Assembly: GCF_000003815.2 (NCBI RefSeq)
Contig: NC_049979.1
Coordinates: forward strand, 18,896,785-18,936,284
Direction of reading: 5' to 3'
Source of the DNA: Branchiostoma floridae
Taxonomy: Eukaryota > Chordata > Leptocardii > Amphioxiformes > Branchiostomatidae
DNA: 39,500 nt
Position numbers and translations under genes: made by a program. The notes beneath the pieces were generated by a model. It was not told where the DNA came from. It saw nothing but the letters and a program-made list of their open reading frames with translations, and made no database searches. Below, piece by piece: positions 21,629-33,919 of this stretch. The stretch's first letter is position 1. Each line of letters begins with the position of its first letter.

Positions 21629-22050
21629 AGTGAATTTATGTCATAGAGGGGTGCATGCTATCTCATTTCTTTCACTTTCATTTCTTTTACTTTGTAGACA
21701 CAAATTGATTTAATTAGTGAATTTATGCGATAGAAGGGTGCTATCACATTTTTCACTAGTAGACACAAATGCATTCCTCTTACAAGTGAATTAATGCGAT
21801 AGAGGGGTGCTATCATAGTTTGACTATTAGACTCAAATCTTAATTCCCTAGAGAGAGGAATAGATTTGATTCTACTAGTTTCAAAATGAGATAGCACCCC
21901 TCTATCACATAAATTTACTATTAAGAGCAATACATCTTAGTGTACTAGTGACAAAATGTGATAACACACCTCTATCACATTGATTCACCACTGAGAGGAA
22001 TAAATCTGGCCAAATGCTCTGGTGAAAAATGTGATATCATGTGATATCAC
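21629..22050. mobile_element. Palindromic cluster of about 70-bp repeats
   Basis: A unit containing GTGAATTTATG-GATAGAGGGGTGCTATCAC occurs three times in plus orientation (starting about 21630, 21715 and 21786). It occurs twice inverted (AAAATGAGATAGCACCCCTC about 21883, and a copy about 21951). The axis lies close to 21845-21855, where CTAGAGAGAGGAATAG occurs. The whole could fold into a long imperfect hairpin. It probably comes from a foldback or MITE-type element and abuts the (AC)n tract. Confidence 0.75.
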
Positions 22051-25000
22051 AGCCATTATCACGTGTAAAAGTGCTTATCCCGGTTTTCGACTGAATGGAG
22101 CTTGCTGAAACACGAACACAAAGCTGAGTCTGGCTCTAAGTGCTAATTTGTGTGAAGTGTTCTAAGTGGTACGTGTGGTAGCATTAACGACCATGCCCAG
22201 CTCTCACCGCAAATTAGCACCTGTAGCGCGATGATCCATTCTTCTCAGGGGGTTGTCTTGGCCAGGTGCTTCCTGCTGACAAGTCTTAAGGACACCTACC
22301 TGTCAGGTGTGATTAAAACTATACATCTTCAGCAAGGCCTCACTTACAACCGCTAATTTCTAACTCAACCTCGGAAGTCAGGATGTTGTCAAGTTCACAC
22401 GAAGGTCATCGCAGCCATAAACCACACTCTGAATTTGAGATAACATTTCTAAGGCATGTTCCCCTCCGTGTCTTTCTTTTTGCTAACGTTTTGTTTTCTA
22501 TTTACGTCTGTTGTTTCTCAGACAGCACTTAACATTGCACCCAGGCGTCAGTGGGCCCATTAGAGTGATTTGAGGCCGATGTGGATGCATAGTCACGTGC
22601 ACCGGACCCTTTCAACACCTTCGACACCTGTTTTACGTTTTGATTGTCACGTAAACCCCATCAACAACCTTGAAAGTCCCTCTTTCCACTGGATGGAGAA
22701 CCAAAATAATACAACCTATCACCTATGACTTTACTGTCAAATACGATCCATGGTGTGAAGATATGATTTCAAAGAAAACAAGACTTACAAAAAGTTTTGT
22801 TTATGGAGGAAATTCGTTTGGAGAACTAACTTTAATGAGATTTTGGTTGCCTCGATGGCGAGTACCTCAGTAGTAATAGTGGTCTAATGGAGAAATGCAA
22901 AAGATATATTCTCCCAATGGTTTAACTGCTAACTTCGATGGACAGCCAAGATAGACTCTGTGAGTGATAAGTTAGCAGCAGTGCGCATGCGTGGTAAGCG
23001 GTCCCTCAAAAGACCACACACCCTTTCCTATTCTAATCAATCATATGGTCATTCTTAGTAGTCCTTGCTGTAACCCTGGCTTGTCTTATTGTTAATTGTT
23101 CTTATTGCCAAAGGACAGTGATGTCACGCATGACGATCTTGCTCTTGTTTTGTGACGCATGTTCAAAGATATAAAAACAGGAATTTCTGCTGCAATATTG
23201 TGATGAGAAAACGATTTTGGTGACAAACTTTTCCCTTCATAAAAGCGTAAAACTATGATTGCGCACGCCTATGTAATTATTACGGGGAAGTGATGACATA
23301 AATTGCCATTGGCCCTATACTACATTTAATGTAAGAACTTTCTAACAAGTTTGTGCTCATAAAAGATGAAACAATAAGTTGTTAAATGTCAGTATAGATT
23401 ACCTGAATTAAGCAATCTAGAGGTTTGAAATTTTGAAATTCGGAAAAGGTTATTGACTCTAGAGGCTTTTGCGTTTTCTAGCTATCAACGAAAAGAAAAC
23501 ATTTTAGATGTTTAGGTCATAACTGTTAAACGTAACACTTGGCTTCTTCTGACTATCAACTTTTTCAGTTTAATGTGTGTTATAAAGATAAATACAACAC
23601 AGTGTATTCCGTACCACCCGAGGTATCAGCCTGACCGCGGGTAGGATCGCCCGACGGCCCAGGTATGACATAAAACATTTATGGGGAGTTCACTGTTGAA
23701 ACAATGAAGCAGAATTTTTTCAAAGACAATGTGTTTGGGTTGTTTGAGGGTCAACGTTGGTCAGATGGGAACTCCATAATCTCTGAGAGACAGGAAGCTG
23801 TCACAGACATTTTGTTGATTTATCTTCGCGTTGACTGTTGTGAAAATAACATGACTTCCCTTTGTTGTAGCCATCTAATGTAGCCTTGTGTTAATGACAC
23901 TTTGGCCTTTGCACTTAGAGCTATTATTATCTTAAGTGTAGCGTAGATTTTCTTCAGTTGAATTTTCTTTGCAATATATCAAGGATACCGCACAACTGAA
24001 CAATCTCCTTAACTTAAGATGCATTTGTTAAATTTGTTAAAGATCTTGTCACTTCCTTTCGCAAATTGAATATCACAAAAATATTATCTTTGAAAGGACT
24101 AAAACAACACAACAAAATTCCCCGTCAGCACTTACGGGTAGCGGACCGTGGTAAAGAGCGCACTTCGGAAGTTTTTGTTTTCATAATAGAATAACCTACC
24201 TTGGAGATAAATACAAGGGATCATCCGTAGACCCTGTAAACGTGACCTTAACACCTCTTAAGGAGCTTCCCAGAGTGCTTGGAAGATGCCGGTTTATCTT
24301 TTCTGCGTATCAGTCTTAGTTCACGGTGAACATCATCCGACTTTGTGACGTCAGAAGCATGCAGAACGTTGTCAACATCGAGCTCATGTGTTTCCAAAAT
24401 ACCGAGATTCAGTTACACACGTTTCTGGCAGAATTATTCCGGGGCGGGCGGGATGATATATTTGTTATCTCTGTGCGTGCGGTATCCTGCCTTTGACTGC
24501 CAGGCGTTCAGCTGAACTGTGACGCTTCACGCATCATCTCACAGTGTACAACTACGCGCTTGCCGTGAAGTATAACCTGTTGCCTAAGACTTTGTCATCG
24601 CTGATCTTTCATCATCGAAAATCGCGAAACGATCGTGCAGCTTCGGAATACATATTTGCCATTTATCATACAATACACAGAATCTATGACCTGAACATGA
24701 CAGGAAAAACGTTTCACCGATACCAAAACATAACACAGATATTTCAATGCAACTAACGCTTGTGTGGCGATGCCGATCGTTATCAAATAACATCAACCAA
24801 TAGTGTTGTCTTTTAGAGAAACTCCATAGCGTTGAATGATTCCACCAATAGTAGAGCACACGCAGGAAGCGGCTGTGGCCACTTCGCTGTTCAACGGGCT
24901 GACAAAGTAAAAACATTCTCAGACATGCCTGCAAGATCGTCCGGATATTTTCTTAAGAACACACCAAGAAGAAGCACCTTTTGTTGTCATCAAAATAAAA

Positions 25001-25834
25001 TGATCGCAAAGCAGAAACAGGAAAAGTCTAGGGTCACTCAAGGTTACTACTAAAACCTTGCTGTCACCCTCGGCAATGTTATTGTACCTTAATCTGTGAG
25101 CTAAATGTTAAGTCGTGAAGGTGGTTAACTGCAGGGCGTGTTAATCCTCTCCACTGTATTATCTGCAGGCCATATTCGGTCAGGTGGGGAACGCAGCTCG
25201 AACTTTTGTTAAACAGATCAGAACAATTCTACATAAGACGCTAATGTCACGGCAGGCAGTAGATGCGGTTCTGACTATGACAATCCGAACATCCAGGCGG
25301 TTGGTTCGTTGGTAGTCTAGCTGCGGGTGGGCTTTGCTACAACTTCACTGGTTGTGATACTAACCAACGTCGCATCCGTCGTAGCGAATCGCGGGATTTT
25401 ATGTCGAAGAATTTTCAGCCAGGCTATGCTAGACTCAATCACAGACAGGGAGATAAGATTGCCTTTCCGTAACAAGACAACTGAATTTTGTACAGCATTC
25501 AGTGTGCATTCACCCAACAAAGGATATGTATGGTCATTGCAGCTATAAAGTTAGACAAAGGAGATTAGAATAAACCTCTTCCACCTCCTTGGTTAGACAG
25601 TGAAAACTTAACTCCGTAGCTCATACCTAGCCTAGGTATCATCCACGCTAGGTTCATTCTCGCTCCCCTTGAAGCGTAAAAGTAATTATAACGAAGCTAT
25701 GAAGGAAGATGAATGACGTAACTATATTTAGAACAACAACATCCCCGGAATGTTGTCGTCTTCAGGTTATCTCTGCCAATGTCGCTGAGTAATTTTAGAC
25801 CTTTTGCCCACAGGCAGAAGCTCCAATGGATTTC
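22051..25834. other. Intergenic DNA, no gene recognised
   Basis: No recognisable coding exon. An NRF1-like word TGCGCATGCGT lies near 22982-22992, and a full CRE palindrome at about 24346-24353. Otherwise I see nothing supported. Confidence 0.45.
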
Positions 25835-26082
25835 AGTGAGTGAGTGAGTGAGTGAGTGAGTGAGTGAGTGAGTGAGTGAGTGAGTGAGTGAGTGAGTGAG
25901 TGAGTGAGTGAGTGAGTGAGTGAGTGAGTGAGTGAGTGAGTGAGTGAGTGAGTGACTGAGTGAGTGAGAGAGCAAGTGAGTGAATGAGTGAGTGAGTGAG
26001 TGAGTAACTGACTGAATGAGTTTGTGAGTGAGTGAGTGAGTGAGTGAGTGAGTTAGTGAGTGATTGAGCGAGCGAGCGAGCG
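25835..26082 (+). repeat. Long (TGAG)n microsatellite
   Basis: A pure AGTG tetranucleotide run of about 120 bp (25835-25954, about 30 units) is followed by an increasingly interrupted run and a few GCGA units up to about 26082. The interruptions are concentrated at the 3' side. Frames of THSL-type repeats on the minus strand are by-products. Confidence 0.97.
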
Positions 26083-26301
26083 TTCGATTTTAATGACACA
26101 GAGGAAACGAAATGCTAAAGATGACGATTACTGCAAGGAGATGAGCGTAATAACGTCGAGGGAGCTTGAAAGGGATAAAGGTGATTATGACCATGGTAGT
26201 GATGAAAATGACACATCACATTTTATTACAATTAGCTTGATAATTTCCGTAAAGAAGCTAAATGTTCCAATTGCAAATAACAGACTGGAGGGATCCGTTT
26301 A

Positions 26302-26387
26302 TCATCGTCGTCGTCGTCGATGTCATCATTAGCATCACCATCATCACTGTCGTCATCATCATCAGCATCATCATCATCATCATCATG
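26302..26387 (+). repeat. (TCG/TCA)n trinucleotide tract
   Basis: An interrupted run of TCG and TCA triplets, ending in seven or so ATC units. No coding context supports reading it as a peptide repeat. Confidence 0.9.
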
Positions 26388-28740
26388 GCTATCGCATGTG
26401 AGTAGGTATGTACGGCATCACGCCCAACGTCAGGGAAGTAGCACCCTATATTTCTCTCATACTTGTGTATAATGAGGAATTACGTAACATTTTTTAATGT
26501 TGCGTCATGTCTTGTTCTCACAGATATTTCAGTTTTTTTCCACAATGGTCCTAGGGTAGATTTCAATTAAACTTTGGTGATCTGTACATATCTTTATCAT
26601 CAGTTACACTCGAAGCGCTTCTGTGTTTTCGTAACATTCTAAAGCTTGTGTTGTGCTGAAGACACACTCGACCGGTAGACCATTGGAGACCTCAAATTTT
26701 CCCATTTCAATTTCTTTCCCTATCTCATCCTTCCAAAGTTTCTCTGTGCTCTAATTAGTGTTTTATCTTGTTAAGTGTGCTTCGTAGGATTTAGATTATA
26801 TTCATTTAGATAAGAATCTGGGCTGGATTCCAGTGTAGTCTGCTACGGATTTCCATCCGGAAACCGCTTCACGGACTGTCCCAAAAATTGCCCAGAAGCG
26901 ACTGATCAACAACGCAACCAGTTATTAAAGTGAGTGTACCAGATAATCATGCCAATTTCTGTCTTCTTTCAATTCAGTGCACATTACTGGACATGAAGAT
27001 TTGTAGTGCTTTCCTGTTGCCATAACAAAACGACGCCATCTTTTTTTCCATACAAATGATACACAATAGTGCCGCAAACCGTCTGGAACCCCGGCAATGT
27101 TAATTTACGACACGAAACAGGTGCTTTTTTTCGCGCTTGTGACAAACATTTCTCTCACAATGGCGCATCTATGACGGAAATCAAAGTTTATTCTGTAGAA
27201 TGGCTTTAGAATCTGGTAATTGTGGAAACCTTGGGTATCGACAGCTCGGAATCTATCTCGCACAAGTGAATCGTTGTTTGCACGAGGTAGAACTACCGGT
27301 GCGACTACATACTTTCTGTGACTTCTTATCTTCTCTACCATCTACACCATTCATCACTCGACAAAACATACACTGAAAGCTGAACTGATTAAGTAGAGAA
27401 AATAGCCGGGGTGCTGTCTTAAAGGAGCGGGCTGCCTGCGGCAAGGGGTCCCCCGAGGCCCGTCTTAACCCGTCCCGGTCTGAACACGCTCGTTCTACCA
27501 GAGAAAGCCCTCATATGTAAAGTAGAACTCAATGGAGCCCGTCACGCAGAAAATAGGTATTATTACCTTGTTGTAAGTGGCTGAAACCGATCTTATAGTC
27601 CTGCAGGGAGGACTTAGATAGAATATGATAGGTCAGAGGTCGAGACACCGTTGCGATATGTAAACATGTCATGAGAAAAGGGTAATAGCTAAGTGTGTGC
27701 CAATTAGTTGCTTTGAATATAAAAGATTTCTGTTGATATCGTGTGGCAGCATCATTCTATTCTAGCCTAATGTAGTCCGACAAATAGCTCGAAAGTAACC
27801 TGTGTGTAAGCTTACTCTCTGCTGAAGAACTTTTGCGAGCACTGTAAGGCCCATCGCCAGCCTCTCTGTGAGACAGCTACGTTATCATATGTAGAACGCT
27901 GGGAGGCATGGTCGATGTCACCTATAACACTGCAAATAACACACATCAGTAGGGAATAAGTCATCCGCTAACTGTTATACGATTTAGCAGAGGACGGTGC
28001 AAATCAGCTACGTAATTTAATTGTGGAAGCCATATATGTGGCTGAAATAAAGAACATGTACAACTCACTGCATACATCTTTAGAGCGGTTGAAATATGCA
28101 CGTTTTGTAACTCACCTACGCGTATGGCTTACATACTCCACTACGGTTATAAGAACCTAGCCTAGGGAACCTAGCCTACGTTGACAATCAGGAACCAGCC
28201 CCCCCCCCTCAAAATCAAGGTCGAAGTCTGCGACGGAGGTTCAATAATACGTCACGAGAGAAACGACCTTCAAACTGCGTTTCCAAAACACAATAAGGGG
28301 GCTGACTACAGACCTATTACCACATTATTGATACATCAAAACCGTCAAAACAACGATAATGAACACCCCAGGCCCTACCACATGTATGCCAAGTTTCTGT
28401 CAACCGTGAAAGAGGTCGTCAGTGTCATTGCGTGTACAATCGTGGCGTAAATAATTGCGTATTACGACAAACATAACAACATGGCAAATTTCCATATAAA
28501 GAACTACGATGACGTAAAAGGCATGTCAGTTCTAATGGCGGAGAAAAGCTCACCCATTCGAGACGCCATAAACAACAATTACATTGAGCTATTGACTACA
28601 CTTGTAGGATGTTTCCGCCCAAACCTTAAGTATCTATATTCTCCATGACAAGATTTTGCCTGATTTTTGTCATCAAATATATCTCTGTCACACTTCAAGT
28701 AAATACTTTAATAAGTATCTAAGGTCAAAAGCTAGTTTGA
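26388..28740. other. Intergenic DNA, no gene recognised
   Basis: No exon recognised. ACCTAGCCTA is repeated twice within 28150-28180 and also occurs at 25625. Nothing else is supported. Confidence 0.45.
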
Positions 28741-28800
28741 TACTCCGGACCAAAACAATGCCTACCTACCTACTTAGTTACTCCGGACCGAAGCAATGCC
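28741..28800 (+). repeat. 22-bp direct repeat, 38-bp spacing
   Basis: TACTCCGGACCAAAACAATG-CC (28741-28762) recurs at 28779-28800 with two A-to-G differences. It may be the remains of a minisatellite. Confidence 0.85.
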
Positions 28801-28984
28801 GGTTTGTAAAACAAATCCCTAGGTTTTCAACATGTTTGTATGGTGCAACGACGTCACATTTTAATCTTCTACCACATGCTGGGAAGCTGATTGCCTCTTT
28901 TGTTGTTAAACTACCTCCTCTAGTTTGTACCTGCTTGGACGTCCGGATATCTTCCATCAAAATATCAACATCAAGACCATATCA

Positions 28985-29168
28985 CATCCAGATCAAAAGA
29001 TACAAAAACCGAAACTTCTGCCGCAGTACCAAGGTCACATACTAGAGAAACTTCGTCTTCCCAGCCCCTATCCACTTACCAGATATCATCACAATCCATC
29101 CCGAGGTATCCTGAAATACACACACACAGAGACAAACACAGCCCCCCCCCCCCAAAAAAAATATCTCC
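28985..29168 (+). repeat. Dispersed repeat family R1, copy 2
   Basis: Shares GCAGTACCAAGGTCAC-type and ACCAGATATCATCACAATCC-ATCCCGAGGTATCCTG words with the copies at 14441 and 29600. It ends in a CA run, a run of 13 C and a run of A. Confidence 0.4.
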
Positions 29169-29599
29169 ATTATTCATTGAGAACTAAAGCCGTGCTATTG
29201 AATGACGTCATGGCTACGTCACAGCGTATTGTCACCAGGAAATACCTCTCGGTCTTTTGTCTTGACAGATTTAGAGATTTTCCCTTTTCTTTAAGCCTCT
29301 TGGTAATAAGATTAAAGAATTTGCTATGATTTGTTTGGAATAGGACTAAGTGCATTAAATTTCATTCCCAGTTTTTTTCAGCATGCTATGGTAGCTAAAC
29401 ATGTAATCCGATTTCGCTAATCGTGGGAGCCTTCAGTGGAGTATTGTTATACATTTAGGCAATTTGTTTAGAAATAAAGTGATTACATTTGTTTTTCACG
29501 TCTTAGGAAAACATATAAGTGAAAAAAAATTAAGAAAATTGACGAAAAGTAACTTCATGTGACTCATTAAACAAATGCGATACCGTCAAAGTGGGACAT
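29169..29599. other. Intergenic DNA, nothing recognised
   Basis: One full CRE palindrome at 29203-29210. No gene. Confidence 0.5.
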
Positions 29600-29775
29600 T
29601 ATTAGGCTACAGATGAACATACAAAAAGCATCACTTAATATATCTATATCTACATACCAAAAATCATGACGATCCGTCAAACGCTTCTTGAGTTTTCAAA
29701 TTCGGACCAAAGTTTTCAAGTAGGCCGAATGCTGCAGTCACAAAAAAGCCGCTAGGGACCCTAACCCAGCGCAAC
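29600..29775 (+). repeat. Dispersed repeat family R1, copy 3 (blocks permuted)
   Basis: Contains ACCAAAAATCATGACGATCC-GTCAAACGCTTCTTGAGTT first (about 29657) and GCTGCAGTCACAAAAAAGCC-GCTAGGGACC second (about 29730). This is the reverse block order of copy 1, as would be seen if the family were once tandemly arranged. Confidence 0.4.
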
Positions 29776-30974
29776 TTACTATCTGTCCCAAGAGCTATTT
29801 ACCGCTGTTACTCTCCTAAAGACAGCAAGGCGCCAGGCACAACAACCTACCGCAGATACAACGGTCGCAGCATTCTAATAAGATGCCAGATTCTTTGTCC
29901 GCTTGAATCCTCTCTACTGGGGTTTAGGCCATAATATCTTACCTACCTCGCACTGTCGTCTGACAACGTGTCACGTGGACACCTGAAACCGTTTGTCCTG
30001 CAGGCACCGACATTATAACCCCCATGTTGATGTGCTTTACCACAACACGGTCAAAGGTCGCGGGGACTTATCCGAGCGAACAAAAACTTCAATACACAGA
30101 CCAGACACAAGTTTTGACGGGAGCTGTCATTAAGTCTAGACCCATTGAACCTCTGACTTTTTACGTTATAATCAGTACAGAAAAACAGGTCTGAGGTGGG
30201 GCTTGATTCCCCAGGGACCGTAAACGAAGGATTTGTTAAAGGTGAACTTTTCAAGGCCGTCTTATCCTGCATGGCATTATCGCAAAGATACTGTGGCTAT
30301 TATGCCATTATGTTCAAATCCTTTTGACCGTCATACGGGTGTTGTTATTGGGACTAATTGGGATGAATGTCTGCCACAAAGCAGCGCGGTGGTTTCCGCT
30401 CAGGAAGTCTGTCATTAGCTTCTTTTCCTCGGCCTACCTGACAGCTTTTCTTGTCCAAACATGTTAAGCGACAAGCACCAGGTACTCGTGTACATGATTC
30501 TAATCCACATACAGTTCGCCAGTCACAATAGTTGGACTTGTCAATACTTTATATTCTGAAACATATTAAGCTTTCTCGTAAAACGTTATCAGACTGTCAC
30601 CGGACATTGAGGGGGGTTTAAAGTTATAAAAACAATGTTGATCCATATTTTAGACTAATTTATCTAAGAGCGTGTTTTACATGGTCAGTTTATGTCATCA
30701 TTGTCGAGACTTGTTTCTCACAGATATCGACCTCAACTAGAAAGGCCGACATTTGCTTAAGAGCAAATACAGCATATTTCAGCCATACCCCTTCCCACGC
30801 AACATTGGACTGTTCCAAATCACCCCTGCGCAAAAATGGAACATCCTCTTAACAGTACATTATCCCCCAAAGTGGACTGGTATTGTGAATTGATTCCAGG
30901 TAAAAACAGAGCTTGCTTCTATTTTTCAGAAAATGACAATAATCACACCTTCCATTCAGAAAATTTTCATCATG
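29776..30974. other. Intergenic DNA, no gene recognised
   Basis: No frame or RNA that I can support. Confidence 0.5.
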
Positions 30975-31023
30975 ACTGAAAATTGTTGAATGACTTCATG
31001 TAATGTCATTAACAATTTTCAGT
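30975..31023. other. Near-perfect 49-base hairpin
   Basis: The left arm ACTGAAAATTGTTGAATGAC (30975-30994) and right arm GTCATTAACAATTTTCAGT (31005-31023) pair along their whole length with one bulged base around a 10-base loop. Pairing does not extend beyond the arms. It could be a short precursor hairpin or a MITE core; nothing shows transcription. Confidence 0.85.
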
Positions 31024-31960
31024 ACGATAACTAGGTGTAAGTTTAAAAAAGTATAAGCTCCTTGTGATGTGGGTACATTTATTATTGCAGTGAACTTTTT
31101 TTATTCAAGTAGGGCATACGATTTAATAATTATCAAGCAGGTGCAGGTACTGTAGGATCGTTTGTTTTCTTCAAGCTGTAAAACTTTTAAATTGTTTTAC
31201 TTTGTATGCAATCAGCCATCGAGCCTATTCTTATTTTAGTTTAACAACTTCCTGCCAGACCCGGAAGATACGATTGAACCTTGTTCGAGGATTCATTTTC
31301 GTCTGTGTGGTCAGTCTGTTCATACCCTGGCGCTGAGAGTGCTTTGTTGGGCTGAAACTCTGGCAGTTTAAAGTTACTTACAATTTAAATGTTCAAAGTT
31401 TATGTCAAAAAACAACAGCACTAGGAAATGTGGCCACTATAGACAGGTGGTCACTATAGAGAAAATGCTGATCTATTGACTAGGAGCCATACGTTACACA
31501 TGATTTCAGTACACTGATCATTAATCATATAAACATTGCACAGGTAAGCCAATTGTTTAGATGTACAATTAAGTTCAAATAATTCTGAAGAGAAATATTG
31601 ATGAGAAAATAATCATTCTCGCCACTGTCTAACTTATGATTACGTATCAAAACTAAACTCAGATTTTCTAACTAACGCACCTTTCGCCGACTTCATCAAA
31701 GGACCGCCGGCTATCAATCAAACACGGCTGTTGATTAGACTTAGAGTTTCAAACAGTCATGTGCTGTGTGCCAGTTGACAGCGAACTTCATGCTACGTGA
31801 TGTTTTACATTGCTTGGACCTTCTTTCCTACAGCGGTGCTTCTACAAAATATTTAGACTGTAACATTGAGTCCCACATGTTTTATAGAATAGAATTTGAC
31901 GCAGAACAGCGTTTTTTGCTGGGTATTTTTCTTGAAACATGTCCGTGGGAATATCAGCGA
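31024..31960. other. Intergenic DNA, no gene recognised
   Basis: AT-rich; no supported feature. Confidence 0.5.
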
Positions 31961-31974
31961 GGCGGCGACGTAGG

Positions 31975-33320
31975 GATATCAGACCGTCAACAAAAGTCGC
32001 ACGGCGGCTAACGGCGCAGCGAAGATACTAGCGCTATAAATAAGCGCTTCAACTAAGGATGGCAACCCGTACAATATTTTAGTATACTGTTGAGCTAAGT
32101 AAAGTTTGTTGTTTATGAGGTTTTAGTTGTCTTTGAAGCTTTGACCCGAAATATTTTAAAGTCAAACTGCTGAAGAGAAGTAAGTGACTGCTACGATTAT
32201 CGTAGATATGGCCCTAAAAAAACTGATAAAAGAAGCCTTCTCAATAGTCTAAAATGCAAGGGCTTCCGGAGGGGCTTCGCCCACCTGGATCCCCCCCACA
32301 GTGGCCCTGCCCCTGGACCCCGCCAGGGACATTCGGCGGCCCCGGACCCCTGTCCGACACTTTGAAAAATCCTGGCGAGAAGTCTGTACGGCCTGAGTCT
32401 TCAAGTTAACGTATTGTGTGGTCCCGCTTATGAATATTAATTAGCCTTCGCTTTCCTCTTCGCTGATTGGCTGAACCATTAATTGAATTAACTCTTCCTG
32501 CCGGCTAGACGCAGGTGCAGATGTCGGCTCTGTGGGGTGAACGTCCGAAAGGTCATGGCATGGAGAACGAAAGAAAACCAATTTCCCCTAAAAAAAGTGC
32601 TGTAATTAAGCCTTTTACAGTACTTTATGCCAAAAATTTTACTTGGATCATTTTACCGACTATCTTATGCCTATCTATACCAAATGTTACTCATACCAGG
32701 GTACAGGGGTGCAAAATATACCGTTATAAGACCGTCAACAACAGTCGCACGGAGCTAACAGCGCAGCGAAAATACCATCTCTAGCGTTTCAACTTCGGAT
32801 AACAAGTTATAAGTACTGTTGAACTCAGTAACGTTAAAGTTTGTTTTTAGTTGCCTTTGACGGTTTGACCTGAAATAGTGTTACGCTAAACTCCTGAAGA
32901 GAAGTTAAGTGACTGCTGCGATTATCATAGATATGCCCCTAAGAACTGATACAATATAAAGCCTTCTGAATAGTCTAAAATGCGAGAGTCTTAGGCGGGC
33001 TTCGCTCCCCCTGGCAGGAACACTGCTATATACGGGATCATGAGGCCCTGCTTATGAATATTAATTAGCCTTTGGCCTCCTCTTCGCTGATTGGCTAGGT
33101 CTTTGATTCAATTAACTCGCCGGCTGACGCGCACAGGTGTGGCTCTGTGCGGGGTCACGGAAGGTCACGTCAGGAGGCCAAAAGAAAACGAATTTCCCCT
33201 CAGAAAAGTGCCAAAATTAATCATTTTAAAGTTGTTTATGTCAAAAATTTTACTTGAATCTTGTTACCAAGTATATAATGCCTATCTATACCAAATTTCA
33301 GGTCATTTAATTGTAATACC
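31975..33320 (+). repeat. Tandemly duplicated module of about 750 bp
   Basis: Two diverged copies begin at about 31980 and 32728 with GACCGTCAACAA-AGTCGCACGG. They share in order: GAAGAGAAG-TAAGTGACTGCT, TAGTCTAAAATGC, TTATGAATATTAATTAGCCT, CCTCTTCGCTGATTGGCT (an inverted CCAAT box), ATTTCCCCT, TTTTACTTG and TGCCTATCTATACCAAAT. Copy 1 alone has a GC-rich insert (about 32275-32350). The second copy runs into the 163-bp repeat. No protein is evident, and it may be one composite transposable element with the following features. Confidence 0.8.
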
Positions 33321-33880
33321 AGGGAACAGGAGCCAAAAGTGTCCTTTTTTGGTAAAAAATTGGCCAAAAATCGCAAAAATAAGCATTTTGTTGCACTGTA
33401 CACCAAAAGTGTTATTGAATTTATATGAAGGGATTATCAAGGCACATCTGTGTCAAATTTCAGCTCATTCGGTTGCAATACCAAGGTACAGGAGCCAAAA
33501 GTGTCCTTTTTTGGTCAAAAATTGGTCAAAAAATCGCAAAAATAAGCATTTTGTTGAACTGTACACCAAAAGTGTTATTGAATTTATATGGGGGCATTAT
33601 CAAGGCACATCTCTGTCAAATTTCAGCTCATTTGGTTGTAATACCAGGGTACAGGGGCCAAAAGTGTCCTTTTTTGGTCCAAAATTGGTCAAAAAATCGC
33701 AAAAATAAGCATTTTGTTGTACTGTACACCAAAAGTGTTATCGAATTTATATGGGGGCATTATCAAGGCACATCTCTGTCAAATTTCAGCTCATTTGGTT
33801 GTAATACCAGGGTACAGGGGCCAAAATATACAGTTTTGGTCTAAAATTGACCAAAAAATCTCAATAAAATCATTTTAGAG
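33320..33880 (+). repeat. 163-bp tandem repeat, about 3.5 copies
   Basis: The word AAGCATTTTGTTG recurs at 33381, 33544 and 33707, giving a period of exactly 163 bp, with a worn fourth copy near 33868. Each unit holds ACTGTACACCAAAAGTGTTA, TCAAATTTCAGCTCATT and TACCAGGGTACAGG-GCCAAA. Because 163 is not a multiple of three, the frames of 205 and 139 codons across it read the unit in successive frames and are not genes. Confidence 0.95.
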
Positions 33881-33919
33881 GCAGATATGAAAAAACTGAG
33901 AAAAAAACATCAAGGTATT

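Noticed and set aside
25697-26099. Two long minus-strand frames of THSL repeats as repeat proteins
   Set aside because: They are only the translation of the (TGAG)n microsatellite in two frames and lack any unique coding flank.
33091-33844. 205- and 139-codon frames as genes
   Set aside because: They run through a 163-bp tandem repeat that shifts frame at each unit. The peptide therefore changes frame relative to the repeat, which coding selection would not produce.
33320-33880. CRISPR-like array
   Set aside because: The units are 163-bp direct tandem copies without short repeats separated by unique spacers, in an evidently animal genome.
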